Positions 8,938-17,137 of a DNA stretch of 64,000 nt are shown piece after piece. The stretch comes from Alphaproteobacteria bacterium (GTDB taxonomy: Bacteria; Pseudomonadota; Alphaproteobacteria; Rhodobacterales; Rhodobacteraceae), in assembly GCA_030424865.1 (NCBI GenBank), contig JAUHVR010000003.1, positions 265,819-329,818 on the forward strand, in the 5' to 3' direction. The translations under genes were made by a program, and so were the position numbers. Below the pieces are notes generated by a model, which was not told the origin of the DNA, made no database searches, and saw nothing but the letters and a program-made list of their open reading frames with translations. Position 1 is the stretch's first letter, and every line of letters starts with the position of its first letter.

Positions 8938-9378
8938 TCAATTCCTCGACGGAAAAACCCCATCCAGCGAGATGATACAGGTCAGGGTCACTGCCGGCAC
9001 GTCGTTGAACGCTCTCTTGTTTACCGGATCCGACGTGTGCCCGCCCCCTTGTTCACCACGATCGACGCGCGGAAAGGCCAGATGGTGCCCCTGTCCCGGA
9101 TGGACAGGCATCCGCCCCCGCATATCGGGCAGTGCAAAAGTGGTCAGGCAGTCACCGCCATATGTGCAACTCAACAGGGCAAAAAGGGCCTCGTGGTCAG
9201 CAATGTTCAGCAGTTGCCCATCACATTTCGCCCAACCGACGGGCGCATAGCTGCCTGCGAAGAACCTCATTTCACCAAGAATAGGGGGGTCTTGCGCTTG
9301 TCCGGCATTTGGCCCCACTCCGGCCAGACCCAATGCGGCAAGACCGATGACAACTGCATTTCGAAGATTGGCAATCAT
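8938..9378 (-). CDS. Secreted phage tail-collar domain protein, copy 1
   Basis: A 146-residue protein with a Sec signal peptide (MIANLRNAVVIGLAALGLAG, cleavage near AGQAQ). A tail-collar domain follows (LGEMRFFAGSYAPVGWAKCD, GQLLNIADHEALFALL, TYGGDCLTTFALPDMRGRMP). The LPDMRGR motif and the GW-xCxGQLL core are hallmarks of the tail-collar/microcystin-dependent protein family, otherwise found in phage tail fibres and some bacterial proteins. It ends DGVFPSRN like copy 2. It is the last of three tandem paralogues upstream of the RTX gene. The biochemical role is unknown; an extracellular or periplasmic assembly part is plausible but not shown. Confidence 0.8.
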   Translation of the reverse strand: MIANLRNAVVIGLAALGLAGVGPNAGQAQDPPILGEMRFFAGSYAPVGWAKCDGQLLNIADHEALFALLSCTYGGDCLTTFALPDMRGRMPVHPGQGHHLAFPRVDRGEQGGGHTSDPVNKRAFNDVPAVTLTCIISLDGVFPSRN

Positions 9379-9392
9379 GGTGCGGCCTCGCT

Positions 9393-9833
9393 TTAGTTTC
9401 TGGACGGGAAAACGCCATAGATGGCGATGATACAGTTCACGCCCATAAATTTGGGGGTCCGCACCGGAGCGAAATTGCCGGTTTGCTGCCCGACCTGGTC
9501 AAACCCACCACCTTTTTGCCCAAGCGGAAAGCTACCCAAGAAAGTGTTGGAGCCAGTCCCGATGGTGGTTCGGCTACGGACGTCCGGCAGCGCAAAAGTG
9601 GTCCGGCAATCACCGCCATACGTGCATCCCAACAGGGAATACAGCGAAGAATAGCGACTTATGTTCAGCAACTGCCCATCGCAAAACGCCCACCCCCGTG
9701 GCGCGTAGTCTCCGGCGAAGTACCGCATTTCACCCAGGAACGGGTCTTGCGCCTGCGTGGCGGACGGGGCCGCAATGCAGGCCAATGTCGACAGCAGAAG
9801 GGCTGCCATGCCATTGCGAATGAAGGTTTTCAT
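9393..9833 (-). CDS. Secreted phage tail-collar domain protein, copy 2
   Basis: A 146-residue paralogue of the neighbouring genes. The start MKTFIRNGMAALLLSTLACI is supported by AGGA just upstream; the open frame extends 41 codons further but that part has no signal-peptide character. The signal peptide ends near ATQAQ. The mature protein reads DPFLGEMRYFAGDYAPRGWA, then CDGQLLNIS, TYGGDCRTTFALPDVRSRTT and the C-terminal IIAIYGVFPSRN. The gap to copy 1 is only 14 bp, so they are co-transcribed. Two cysteines near GWAFCDGQ and CTYGGDC are shared with copy 1 and could pair in the periplasm. Confidence 0.8.
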   Translation of the reverse strand: MKTFIRNGMAALLLSTLACIAAPSATQAQDPFLGEMRYFAGDYAPRGWAFCDGQLLNISRYSSLYSLLGCTYGGDCRTTFALPDVRSRTTIGTGSNTFLGSFPLGQKGGGFDQVGQQTGNFAPVRTPKFMGVNCIIAIYGVFPSRN

Positions 9834-9952
9834 CTTCCTGTCCTTTCCAATCCGTCCTGTCCGCATGGCCCGTGTGGCCTCTGGGACAGAACCCGCAGTC
9901 TTTCTGGGGCGTTGGGCCTGTCCGGCACCTGTGCCACCGTCGCCCTGTCCCG

Positions 9953-10390
9953 TCATTGTCCCGGCGCTGGCTCAGGAAATTTGCCTTTCACCGCGATGAT
10001 GCACTGGGTTGCGATCCACGGCATCGACAACGTGTCGTTCGTGTGACCGGTGGCCGCTTCGGTCGTGTGAAGCACCCGTTCGCCGACCTCGTTACCCCGC
10101 TCGCCCTGCGGGTCGACGTGCATCGGCGCGTGCCCTCTCAAGTCGGGCAGAGCAAAGACGATCCTTGCATCGCCTCCGAACCTGTATCCGATGACGCGAT
10201 ACAGATCCGGGTATTCGGCGATCCGCAAAAACTGGCCTTCACATCTGGCCCACCCCACGGGAGCGAATGGCAGGGCAACGAACCGGATTTCGCCCAGGAA
10301 CGGCTCTGCCCGCGTGGCTTTGGGCGCGGCCGCGAACGCCGCCGCGACAATCAGCGCCCCCGCCGCCAGGTTTCGTGAAGTGCGTGCCAT
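9953..10390 (-). CDS. Secreted phage tail-collar domain protein, copy 3
   Basis: A 145-residue, more divergent member of the tandem trio. The start MARTSRNLAAGALIVAAAFA follows AAGGA by about 8 nt; cleavage is likely at ATRAEP. The domain keeps FLGEIRFVALPFAPVGWARC, EGQFLRIAEYPDLYRVIG, GGDARIVFALPDLRGHAP and a C-terminal CIIAVKGKFPE. It lacks the CTYGGDC cysteines seen in the other two copies. It is first in transcriptional order, with 119 bp before copy 2. The three copies probably arose by local duplication followed by divergence. Confidence 0.78.
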   Translation of the reverse strand: MARTSRNLAAGALIVAAAFAAAPKATRAEPFLGEIRFVALPFAPVGWARCEGQFLRIAEYPDLYRVIGYRFGGDARIVFALPDLRGHAPMHVDPQGERGNEVGERVLHTTEAATGHTNDTLSMPWIATQCIIAVKGKFPEPAPGQ

Positions 10391-10869
10391 GCCGGTATCC
10401 TTTTGTAATGCGCGAAACGGGCACGTCCGGTGTGTGCCCTGAACAGTTGCCACCCCTTAACGATTGAAACGGCAATCCCCGTTTGCCGGTCGTCGGATGA
10501 GCCTAAGCGCAATTGCGCTGTCGACCAAACGTTTTCGGATCGGCCTGATAAGGACGAACGGCCGGCGCGTCATGGCACGACTGACCATACCACCCCGCAA
10601 GGGGGTAATTCGCCAATGCGCCGTTTGTGCGCTCGGCCAACTTGCTGCTGAGCGATTTTTCGTTGCGGGGGTCTGCATCAGCACAAGGACCGCTATCGAC
10701 AATTCATTGCCAACGCCGGGGTCGTCGGGCCCTTTGCGAACCCGGCTTCGAACGCGTCGGGATTTGCCCTGCAACACAGGTCACGAGCCGCATTCCTTTC
10801 GAAGCCGAGGCACTGCGGATGGCGAAACTTATCGTGGTACGTCAGCACGATGTCCCGCCCAAGGCGACG
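10391..10869. other. 479-bp stretch without a recognisable gene
   Basis: Between the TRAP permease stop and the first tail-collar gene, several open frames of 60-170 codons exist on both strands. They are Arg/Pro-rich, overlap one another and lack ribosome binding sites, so they look like chance frames in GC-rich DNA. The promoter for the tail-collar genes should lie at the left end. A small hairpin (CGGCAA/TTGCCG) lies near 10470-10490. Confidence 0.4.
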
Positions 10870-12738
10870 TCACGCAGTCACCACAGACTGTCCAGCTGCA
10901 CGCCGGTTCAAGACCACCAAACCTGCGGTCAAAGCAAGTCCCGCTAGCTGCACGGGCAGGCTTGGCACCATGACCAGAAAGGCCGCGACAAGCCGAAGCG
11001 CGATCTGAAGCGGGCCCAGTTTCGTGAACTCGAAATCCGACAGCGCGGTGGACACCAGCCAGACCAGCACCAGAAGGCGCGGCACCAGCCACAGGAACTC
11101 GGCCCAGTTGAAGTCGACCACAAGCAGCATCGACGGATAGGTGATGAACACGAAGGGCAGCACGTATTTCGCGGCCCCGAGCCGGATCGCCATAAGCGAG
11201 GTGGTGATCGGGTTGGCATTGGCAATCGAGGCCGCGGCATAGGCCGCCAGAGCCACCGGCGGGGTGATCGACGAGGCCACGGCGTAATAAAGCACGAACA
11301 TGTGGATCACCAGGGTCTCGACCCCCATGCTGACAAAGGCCGGTCCCATGATCACGATGACGATCAGATAGGCGGGCAAGGTCGGCATGCCCATGCCCAG
11401 GATGATCGCCCCGCACATGGTCAGCACCAGCGACAGATACAGCGATCCGGCCCCCAGCGTCTCGATCAGATTGGCAAACCGCAGCCCCACGCCGGTCATG
11501 TTCACGACACCGATGATCATTCCGATCAAAGCGACGGCCACCATCAGCTTGGCAGCGCTGATCCCGCCTTCGGAAAAGCTTTTCAACAGGGACAGCGGGT
11601 CCTTGCGGATCGCGGGATTGAGAACGCTCAGGACCAGCGCCGCGATCAGGCCCGAAAATCCGGCGTAGGCGGCGGAATAGCCCCATAGCAGGGCCAGCAC
11701 GATCACCACGATGGGTCCGATGAAGGTCAGCGAGGCGATGGCATCAGCGCGGGTCAAGACCGGGATCTCGGATTTGTCCTGGATCTGGATTTTCTGGCGC
11801 CGCGCCTCGATCGAGACCGAGGTGAAGAGGCTCAGATAATAGAAGGCGGCAGGCATCAGGGCAGCAATGGCGACGGTGCCATAGGAAATCCCCGTGATCT
11901 CGGCCATCAGAAAGGCCGCAGCCCCCATGATCGGCGGCACGATCTGCCCACCGGACGAGGCCGTGGCCTCGATCCCGCCTGCAAAGGCCGGAGGGAAACC
12001 GCGTTTCTTGATCATCGGGATGGTGAAGGTCCCGGTGCCGACGACATTGGCGATGGCCGCGCCCGACATTGTCCCAAAGAGTGACGAGGCCACGATGGCC
12101 GCATGGGCCGGGCCGCCACGGGTGCGGGCGGTCAGCACCATGGCGACGCGCAGCAAGCTGTCCGAGGCCCCTGTTCCCTTCAGCACCACGCCGAAGATGA
12201 TGAAAACCCAGACAAGCCCCGCGATGATCGACACCGGCAGGCCGAAGACACCCGAATAGTTGAACCATACGGCATCGACCACCTGCCCCAGATCAAAGCC
12301 CGAATGGTTCAGGAACCCCGGGAAGTAGTTGCCGAAAAAGGCAAAAACCAGAAAGAAGGCGCCGACCAGCGCAAGCGACATGCCCCACAGACGGCGGGTC
12401 AGTTCCAGGATGGCGAGCAGGCCGAAAAAACCGATCCAGACTTCGGTCTGGTTCGGGAAATAGAACTCGGTGTCCATCTTGATCTGGACATTTGAAAAGG
12501 TCAGGCAGGCGATGATGCCGACAGCCGCGATCACGACGACCGCTATGGCATCCGTCATCTTGCCGTCTGGTGAAAGCCCCGTGCGTACCAGCACAAGGGC
12601 CGACAAGAGGACCGAGACCAGAACCACGCCACCGCGGAAGATCGCAGGCGAAAAGGACCCATAGCCCGCCACGTAGACCGCAAATACGGCCAGTGCGATG
12701 GACAGACAGAAGATGATCGGATTGAGCACGCGGTCCAT
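10870..12738 (-). CDS. TRAP transporter fused permease, TAXI-associated (4TM/12TM type), 622 aa
   Basis: A polytopic inner-membrane protein in which an N-terminal membrane region (residues about 1-130) precedes a DctM-like 12-TM domain. Typical TRAP motifs are GTMSGAAIANVVGTGTFTIP, MIKKRGFPPAFAGGIEATAS, SGGQIVPPIMGAAAFLMAEI and GMGMPTLPAYLIVI. This fused architecture normally works with TAXI-type binding proteins, and one is encoded 97 bp upstream. It is the last gene of the eight-gene leftward operon that starts at 21192. It probably imports the operon's substrate, perhaps an aromatic or sulfated acid (inference). Confidence 0.93.
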   Translation of the reverse strand: MDRVLNPIIFCLSIALAVFAVYVAGYGSFSPAIFRGGVVLVSVLLSALVLVRTGLSPDGKMTDAIAVVVIAAVGIIACLTFSNVQIKMDTEFYFPNQTEVWIGFFGLLAILELTRRLWGMSLALVGAFFLVFAFFGNYFPGFLNHSGFDLGQVVDAVWFNYSGVFGLPVSIIAGLVWVFIIFGVVLKGTGASDSLLRVAMVLTARTRGGPAHAAIVASSLFGTMSGAAIANVVGTGTFTIPMIKKRGFPPAFAGGIEATASSGGQIVPPIMGAAAFLMAEITGISYGTVAIAALMPAAFYYLSLFTSVSIEARRQKIQIQDKSEIPVLTRADAIASLTFIGPIVVIVLALLWGYSAAYAGFSGLIAALVLSVLNPAIRKDPLSLLKSFSEGGISAAKLMVAVALIGMIIGVVNMTGVGLRFANLIETLGAGSLYLSLVLTMCGAIILGMGMPTLPAYLIVIVIMGPAFVSMGVETLVIHMFVLYYAVASSITPPVALAAYAAASIANANPITTSLMAIRLGAAKYVLPFVFITYPSMLLVVDFNWAEFLWLVPRLLVLVWLVSTALSDFEFTKLGPLQIALRLVAAFLVMVPSLPVQLAGLALTAGLVVLNRRAAGQSVVTA

Positions 12739-12777
12739 GACGCTTGGGTCCCTCTATTTCACGATGACGCTTTCTGC

Positions 12778-12803
12778 GCCACGGCCCGAAACGGGGCCGT
12801 GGC
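12778..12803 (-). other. Intercistronic hairpin between TAXI binding-protein and permease genes
   Basis: A perfect 10-bp GC-rich stem (GCCACGGCCC / GGGCCGTGGC) with loop GAAACG lies in the 96-bp gap. No U-tract follows in the direction of transcription. It may protect the binding-protein transcript or reduce read-through to the permease. Confidence 0.62.
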
Positions 12804-12834
12804 AGTGCCGGTGGTCAGACTCTGACGGCCGTGG

Positions 12835-13845
12835 TTACTGCGCTTCCGGCGGGATCAGCGCCTCGGGGACGTCCCAACCGGCCTCGACATAGTAGCGATA
12901 GGCCCCCGCATGCAGCGGCACGTTCATGTCGACAAAGGCAAGTTCGGGGTTCACCTGGCGCAGGAAGTCGCCGTAGCCATAGAACTCGTCGATGTTTTCC
13001 CAGATCGCCTTGGTCACCGCATAGATCGTATCGGCGTCAGTGTGCACGCCGACGCCCGCGATGTGGCGGATGGCGATGGTGCTGACCGCTTCTTCGTTGG
13101 CCTGCCCCTTGTAGACGCCTGCCGGGATCTCGATCAACATGTTGCCCGGGTTCTTGGTGGCCTTGGTCAGCGCCTCGTTGCCTTCGACAGGCGGCAGGCC
13201 CAGCAGGCGGATGTCACGCGCGGTCGACAATTGCTCGACATTGGCCGACCCCAGCTGAGCGGGCTGGATGAAGACATCGACATTGCGGTCCCGCAGCGCC
13301 TGCGCGCCTGACCCCCAGTCCAGGTTGACGGCGGTGTAGTCCGCGCCCGCCTCGAACCCGGTGGCGGCCTTGATGATACCCTCAAGAATGCGCTTGGCGA
13401 CCGAGCCCGGAGGGCCGGTATAGACCCGCTTGCCCGCGATGTCGGTCATCTGGGTCATGCCGTCCTCGGCATAGGTGACGAAATGCCAGGAACAGCACTC
13501 CCACACCAGAATACCGCGCAGGTTCTTGGCCAGTTCCGGCGCATCGGCCATGTTCTGATACATGGCCTTGCCGTTCTTGTAGAAATTCACCGCCGGAACC
13601 GGCAGCAGCGTGAAATCGATCTGCCCTCGGGACAGCGCAACCAGACTGCGTGTGCCGGTTTGGCCCGATTGCAATTGCATCGGAATGCCCGCGTGTTTTT
13701 CGGCCATTTTCCCAATGGCGACCGTGGCGATATAGGACCCGCCCCCCGGCTCTGGCCCCTGCGCGCGCAGGGTTTGCGCCGATGCAGAGACAGAGGTCAC
13801 AAGCGCGGCGGCCAGCAGGGCTGCTCCCAGTCTGAAGATTTTCAT
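12835..13845 (-). CDS. TAXI-family TRAP transporter solute-binding protein (336 aa)
   Basis: A periplasmic receptor with a Sec signal peptide (MKIFRLGAALLAAALVTSVS, cleavage near ASAQT). The start is fixed by GGAGG 6-8 nt upstream; an ATG six codons earlier is unlikely. The mature part has the TAXI signature GPEPGGGSYIATVAIGKMAE and SLVALSRGQIDFTLLPVPAV, plus IAGKRVYTGPPGSVAKRILE and LLGLPPVEGNEALTKATKNP typical of this class. TAXI proteins deliver organic acids to fused TRAP permeases, encoded here just downstream. It begins 11 bp after the arylsulfotransferase-like gene stop, so it belongs to the operon. The ligand is unknown. Confidence 0.9.
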   Translation of the reverse strand: MKIFRLGAALLAAALVTSVSASAQTLRAQGPEPGGGSYIATVAIGKMAEKHAGIPMQLQSGQTGTRSLVALSRGQIDFTLLPVPAVNFYKNGKAMYQNMADAPELAKNLRGILVWECCSWHFVTYAEDGMTQMTDIAGKRVYTGPPGSVAKRILEGIIKAATGFEAGADYTAVNLDWGSGAQALRDRNVDVFIQPAQLGSANVEQLSTARDIRLLGLPPVEGNEALTKATKNPGNMLIEIPAGVYKGQANEEAVSTIAIRHIAGVGVHTDADTIYAVTKAIWENIDEFYGYGDFLRQVNPELAFVDMNVPLHAGAYRYYVEAGWDVPEALIPPEAQ

Positions 13846-13855
13846 GATGTCCTCC

Positions 13856-15496
13856 CTAATCATGGTTTTCCCGGTTCGGTCCGGGCGCGGGCCCGAACAC
13901 AGGGGCCTTGTGGCCCCCGAAAATCTCCCAGCCCATCACTCCGGAGGGGTCCGTGAGACGCAGTTCAAAAACGATGTCCTTGCTGGCGCCGCGATATTCG
14001 CGAACGCGGGCCTGATAGCTGAAGTCCGAGGGGTGCCATTCGCTGCGCACCCGTTCGTTCCAGGTCAGATCGGCCTTGAAAACCGTGCCACGCGCATCCA
14101 GCGGATCTTCGTCCGGCAGGCAGAAGCTGTCGATCACCAGCCGGTTGTCCGTCAGCGGCAGTCGATGCGCGTCGCCCATGGCCCACGAAGTCACCTGATC
14201 CGCCGGGTCATCCGTTTCCGTCGACCAGACCTGTTGGACGGTCATCGCGTCCTCGTCCACTGCGTATTCCACGGCGCGGGCAAAGCATTGGGCGGGCGGC
14301 TTGGGCGGATCATAGGGACGCGCCTGAAGGATCGCGTTGTCGTACAAGATGATCGTGCCATCGCGCGTGACACGCGGGTTGTGGCCATGCCAGTGCCAGT
14401 TCAGGTCACCTTCTGGTGACAGCAGCTTGGGCTGAAACTCTGCCCCCCAGCCATCGTGCACGCCGAGGATCCAGCGGATCTCACCAGTACGGTCGACCTT
14501 GAGGATCGCGTCCTGGTGTTTGAGCGACATGACAACGGCCCCGTCACGCGGGTCCTCGGTCACGCCATTGCCATGGGTCCAGTCTGCGTGGCCGGGAAAG
14601 CCGCGCGTGTCCCAATAGGGCTCGAGCACGTGATAGCCGATGCGATGCGGGTCCAGATGATCAAAGGCATCCCAGGACCAGACGACGTCACCCTTGGGGC
14701 TGAACTCGATGATCGTGTCGCCCACCACGCCCTTGGTCTCACGCGGGGCATCGGGGTCGGTTTCCGAGGTGACATAGCCCTCGATCTGGCGGGTGTTGGC
14801 CGCCATCGACAGGAAGTTTCCGGCGCGGGTGATATGTGGCTGATGATGCAACGATTGCACGTCAATCGGGATCGCGCCCGGTGCCGGGCCTGCGGGGCGA
14901 CGGGCGGCGACCCAGGACCGCAACACGTTGCCCGCCAGATCGATCTCGAAGGAATGATTGTTCACCTGGTGGAAAAAGATGTTGCCGTTTGACAGGCGCG
15001 ACAGGCCCGAGATCCGGAAATCGTGGTGAAAGGTCCAGACGATCTGCCCCATCGGATCAAGCGCAACCAAAAGCGACCACCGCTGGGCAAAGACCTTTTG
15101 CCTCGGTGTCCACCACAGTGCGCGGGTCACGTTGCGACGACGGATCGAAAGGAACAGAAAGCCGGGCTCCATCGCCTTCGCATCCGATTTCAACGTCTGC
15201 AGTGGCGGGGTTTCCAAGAGCGACGCGGGCAGAGGCGGCGGGGTGTGGTCAAAGCCGACCGCGTCATGATGGTCGAGCGTCAGGGTCACGCGATGGGCCA
15301 CGCCCGGGCGCATGCCTGCGACGATGACTTCACGCAGGCCGATGCCTTCGCGAACATGGATGTCATGCTCAAACTCGGCGTTTGTGACACGCACAAACCC
15401 ACCCGCCGGGACGTCGGTCGCAAAGCGCAGGATCGCCGCCAAGGGCGCCTTGGGGTTCTGGTTCGGGATCAACTGCGGGACGGCGGTGAAGGCCAT
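13856..15496 (-). CDS. Arylsulfotransferase (ASST)-like protein without signal peptide (546 aa)
   Basis: The central and C-terminal parts carry the beta-propeller repeats of the ASST family: GQIVWTFHHDFRISGLSRL, LHHQPHITRAGNFLSMAA, WDAFDHLDPHRIGYHV, DWTHGNGVTEDPRDGAVVMS, LKVDRTGEIRWILGVHDG and WHGHNPRVTRDGTIILYDN. Known ASSTs move sulfate between phenolic esters through a His nucleophile, and several candidate His residues are conserved here. The first 120 residues look like a beta-sandwich. Classical ASSTs are periplasmic, but this protein starts MAFTAVPQLIPNQNPKAPLA with no signal peptide. The gene abuts the sulfatase gene with no gap, so both probably act on the same sulfate ester. An esterase-like or non-catalytic propeller cannot be excluded. 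Confidence 0.72.
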   Translation of the reverse strand: MAFTAVPQLIPNQNPKAPLAAILRFATDVPAGGFVRVTNAEFEHDIHVREGIGLREVIVAGMRPGVAHRVTLTLDHHDAVGFDHTPPPLPASLLETPPLQTLKSDAKAMEPGFLFLSIRRRNVTRALWWTPRQKVFAQRWSLLVALDPMGQIVWTFHHDFRISGLSRLSNGNIFFHQVNNHSFEIDLAGNVLRSWVAARRPAGPAPGAIPIDVQSLHHQPHITRAGNFLSMAANTRQIEGYVTSETDPDAPRETKGVVGDTIIEFSPKGDVVWSWDAFDHLDPHRIGYHVLEPYWDTRGFPGHADWTHGNGVTEDPRDGAVVMSLKHQDAILKVDRTGEIRWILGVHDGWGAEFQPKLLSPEGDLNWHWHGHNPRVTRDGTIILYDNAILQARPYDPPKPPAQCFARAVEYAVDEDAMTVQQVWSTETDDPADQVTSWAMGDAHRLPLTDNRLVIDSFCLPDEDPLDARGTVFKADLTWNERVRSEWHPSDFSYQARVREYRGASKDIVFELRLTDPSGVMGWEIFGGHKAPVFGPAPGPNRENHD

Positions 15497-17134
15497 CTAG
15501 GTGTCCTCCTGCCGGGGCTGTTTGCTGGGGTGCGGGATGTTGGCGGGGTCTTCGAAATCCGCCTCGTCCCAATAGCCGATCAACGCGCCGATCTTTTCCT
15601 CGATCGCGGTGATCCGGTCGACCGCCGCCTCGTCCCAGGTTTCGCGCTGCCGGTACTGCAGCGCCCAATCCGCCAGATGCAGATGCATCAGGCACCGGGT
15701 CTCTTCGTAAGCGGGATCGCGGCCCAGGTCGGTCAACTCGTCCGGGTCGTTTTCAAGGTCAAACAGAAGCGGCGGAAAGCCGGGGCAATGGATGTACTTC
15801 CACGCTTTGGTCGCCACCATGTAGCAACGGCACGCCAGCGACGGCTGCCCCATCGCAGGGCGGAAGTTCTGCAGGGCGTAGTCATATTCGCTGATCGCAT
15901 AGTCACGCCAGACGGGGGTTTCACCGCGCAAGAGCGGCTTCAAGGACCGCCCCTCCAGAATGTGGTTTTCGACCGTCCCGCCGCAATGTTCGACAAAGGT
16001 CGGGATCAGGTCGATCCCTTCGACCAGCGCGTCCGAAACCGTTCCGCGCGTTGCATCCGCCTCGGGCGAGGGATCGACGATGATCAGCGGGATCTTGACC
16101 GAGGGGTCGTGGAAGAAGTCCTTGTCCCCCATCCAGTGGTCGCCCAGGTAATCGCCGTGGTCCGAGGTGAAGACGATCATCGTATCTTCAAGCAGTCCAC
16201 GCGCTTCCATGAATGCAAAGAGCAGCCCCAGCTGATCGTCGATCTGCTTGATCAGCCCCATATAGACCGGCACGATCTTTTCGCGCGCCTCGTCCCGGCT
16301 AAAGGTCTTGCCCGAGGTGCGGTCCATGAAAAGCTTTAGCAGCGGGTTCGGATCGTCCTTTTCGGCCGGGTCCCGAACCACCGGCTGCACGTCCTCTGCC
16401 CCGTACATGTCATTGTAGGGCGCAGGCGCGATATAGGGCCAATGGGGCTTGATGTAGGACAGATGTAACAGCCAGGGGCGCGGGTCGGTGTTCTGGTCCA
16501 GAAACTCCATCGCACGGCGGGTCATGTAGGGCGTCTCGGACTCTTCGTCCGAGACCCGTGCAGGGTGATCGGCGATGTCATTGAGAAAGCCCGAACGCCA
16601 CCCTTCTGGCGTCTCGACGGAATTCGCCGCCCAATGCCAGGGGTTCCCGCCCTCGTAGCCCCGATCGTTGAGGTACCTGTTATAGGCCAACCCCTTGCGG
16701 CCGATCTGGTCGGAATGAAACCCTTCGTCCCGCTCCCAAACCTCGAACCCGGCTTCGCGGTGATGCAAGCCCACCGGGCTGTCGGGGTCGATGCCAAGGC
16801 GCGTCATGCCCTCGACATCGGCCACCATATGGGTCTTGCCCACCAGAACCGGCCGCACACCAAGCGGTTTCAGGTGATCGCCAATGTTGCGCTCGCCCAC
16901 CCGCAACGGCGTGTGGTTCGAGGTCGCCCCGTTCGAAGACGGGTAGCGCCCGGTGTAGAAACTCATCCGCGAGGGGCCGCATACAGGGGACTGGCAATAG
17001 GTGTTGCGGAACATCACCCCGCGCTGCGCCAGCGCGTCGATATTGGGGGTCTGCAAGGTGGTGTGACCCGCGCAGGACAGGTAGTCCCAGCGCAGCTGGT
17101 CACACATGATGAAGAGGATGTTCCTCGCGCCCAT
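15497..17134 (-). CDS. Type I sulfatase / phosphonate monoesterase family hydrolase (545 aa)
   Basis: The N-terminus NILFIMCDQLRWDYLSCAG supplies the first metal ligands. Cys52 lies in SPVCGPSRMSFYTGRYP, matching the C-x-P-S-R formylglycine signature, so it needs maturation to formylglycine. Further metal-site motifs are VGKTHM, IKPHWPY and FTSDHGDYLGDHWMGDKDFF. The overall length and the LLFDLENDPDELTDL stretch fit the cytoplasmic PMH/choline-sulfatase-like subgroup. No signal peptide is present. It would hydrolyse a sulfate ester or related phospho/phosphonate ester. Genes on both sides are within 5 bp, so it is translationally linked to the amidohydrolase and ASST-like genes. The maturation enzyme is not in the window. 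Confidence 0.88.
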   Translation of the reverse strand: MGARNILFIMCDQLRWDYLSCAGHTTLQTPNIDALAQRGVMFRNTYCQSPVCGPSRMSFYTGRYPSSNGATSNHTPLRVGERNIGDHLKPLGVRPVLVGKTHMVADVEGMTRLGIDPDSPVGLHHREAGFEVWERDEGFHSDQIGRKGLAYNRYLNDRGYEGGNPWHWAANSVETPEGWRSGFLNDIADHPARVSDEESETPYMTRRAMEFLDQNTDPRPWLLHLSYIKPHWPYIAPAPYNDMYGAEDVQPVVRDPAEKDDPNPLLKLFMDRTSGKTFSRDEAREKIVPVYMGLIKQIDDQLGLLFAFMEARGLLEDTMIVFTSDHGDYLGDHWMGDKDFFHDPSVKIPLIIVDPSPEADATRGTVSDALVEGIDLIPTFVEHCGGTVENHILEGRSLKPLLRGETPVWRDYAISEYDYALQNFRPAMGQPSLACRCYMVATKAWKYIHCPGFPPLLFDLENDPDELTDLGRDPAYEETRCLMHLHLADWALQYRQRETWDEAAVDRITAIEEKIGALIGYWDEADFEDPANIPHPSKQPRQEDT

Positions 17135-17137
17135 CGT

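Noticed and set aside
8938..10390. A prophage or tailocin
   Set aside because: Only signal-peptide-bearing collar domains are present; there are no terminase, capsid, tape-measure, lysis or integrase genes.
10457..10973. Several 70-170 codon frames in the gap before the TRAP permease gene
   Set aside because: Mutually overlapping, Arg-rich, without ribosome binding sites or recognisable domains.
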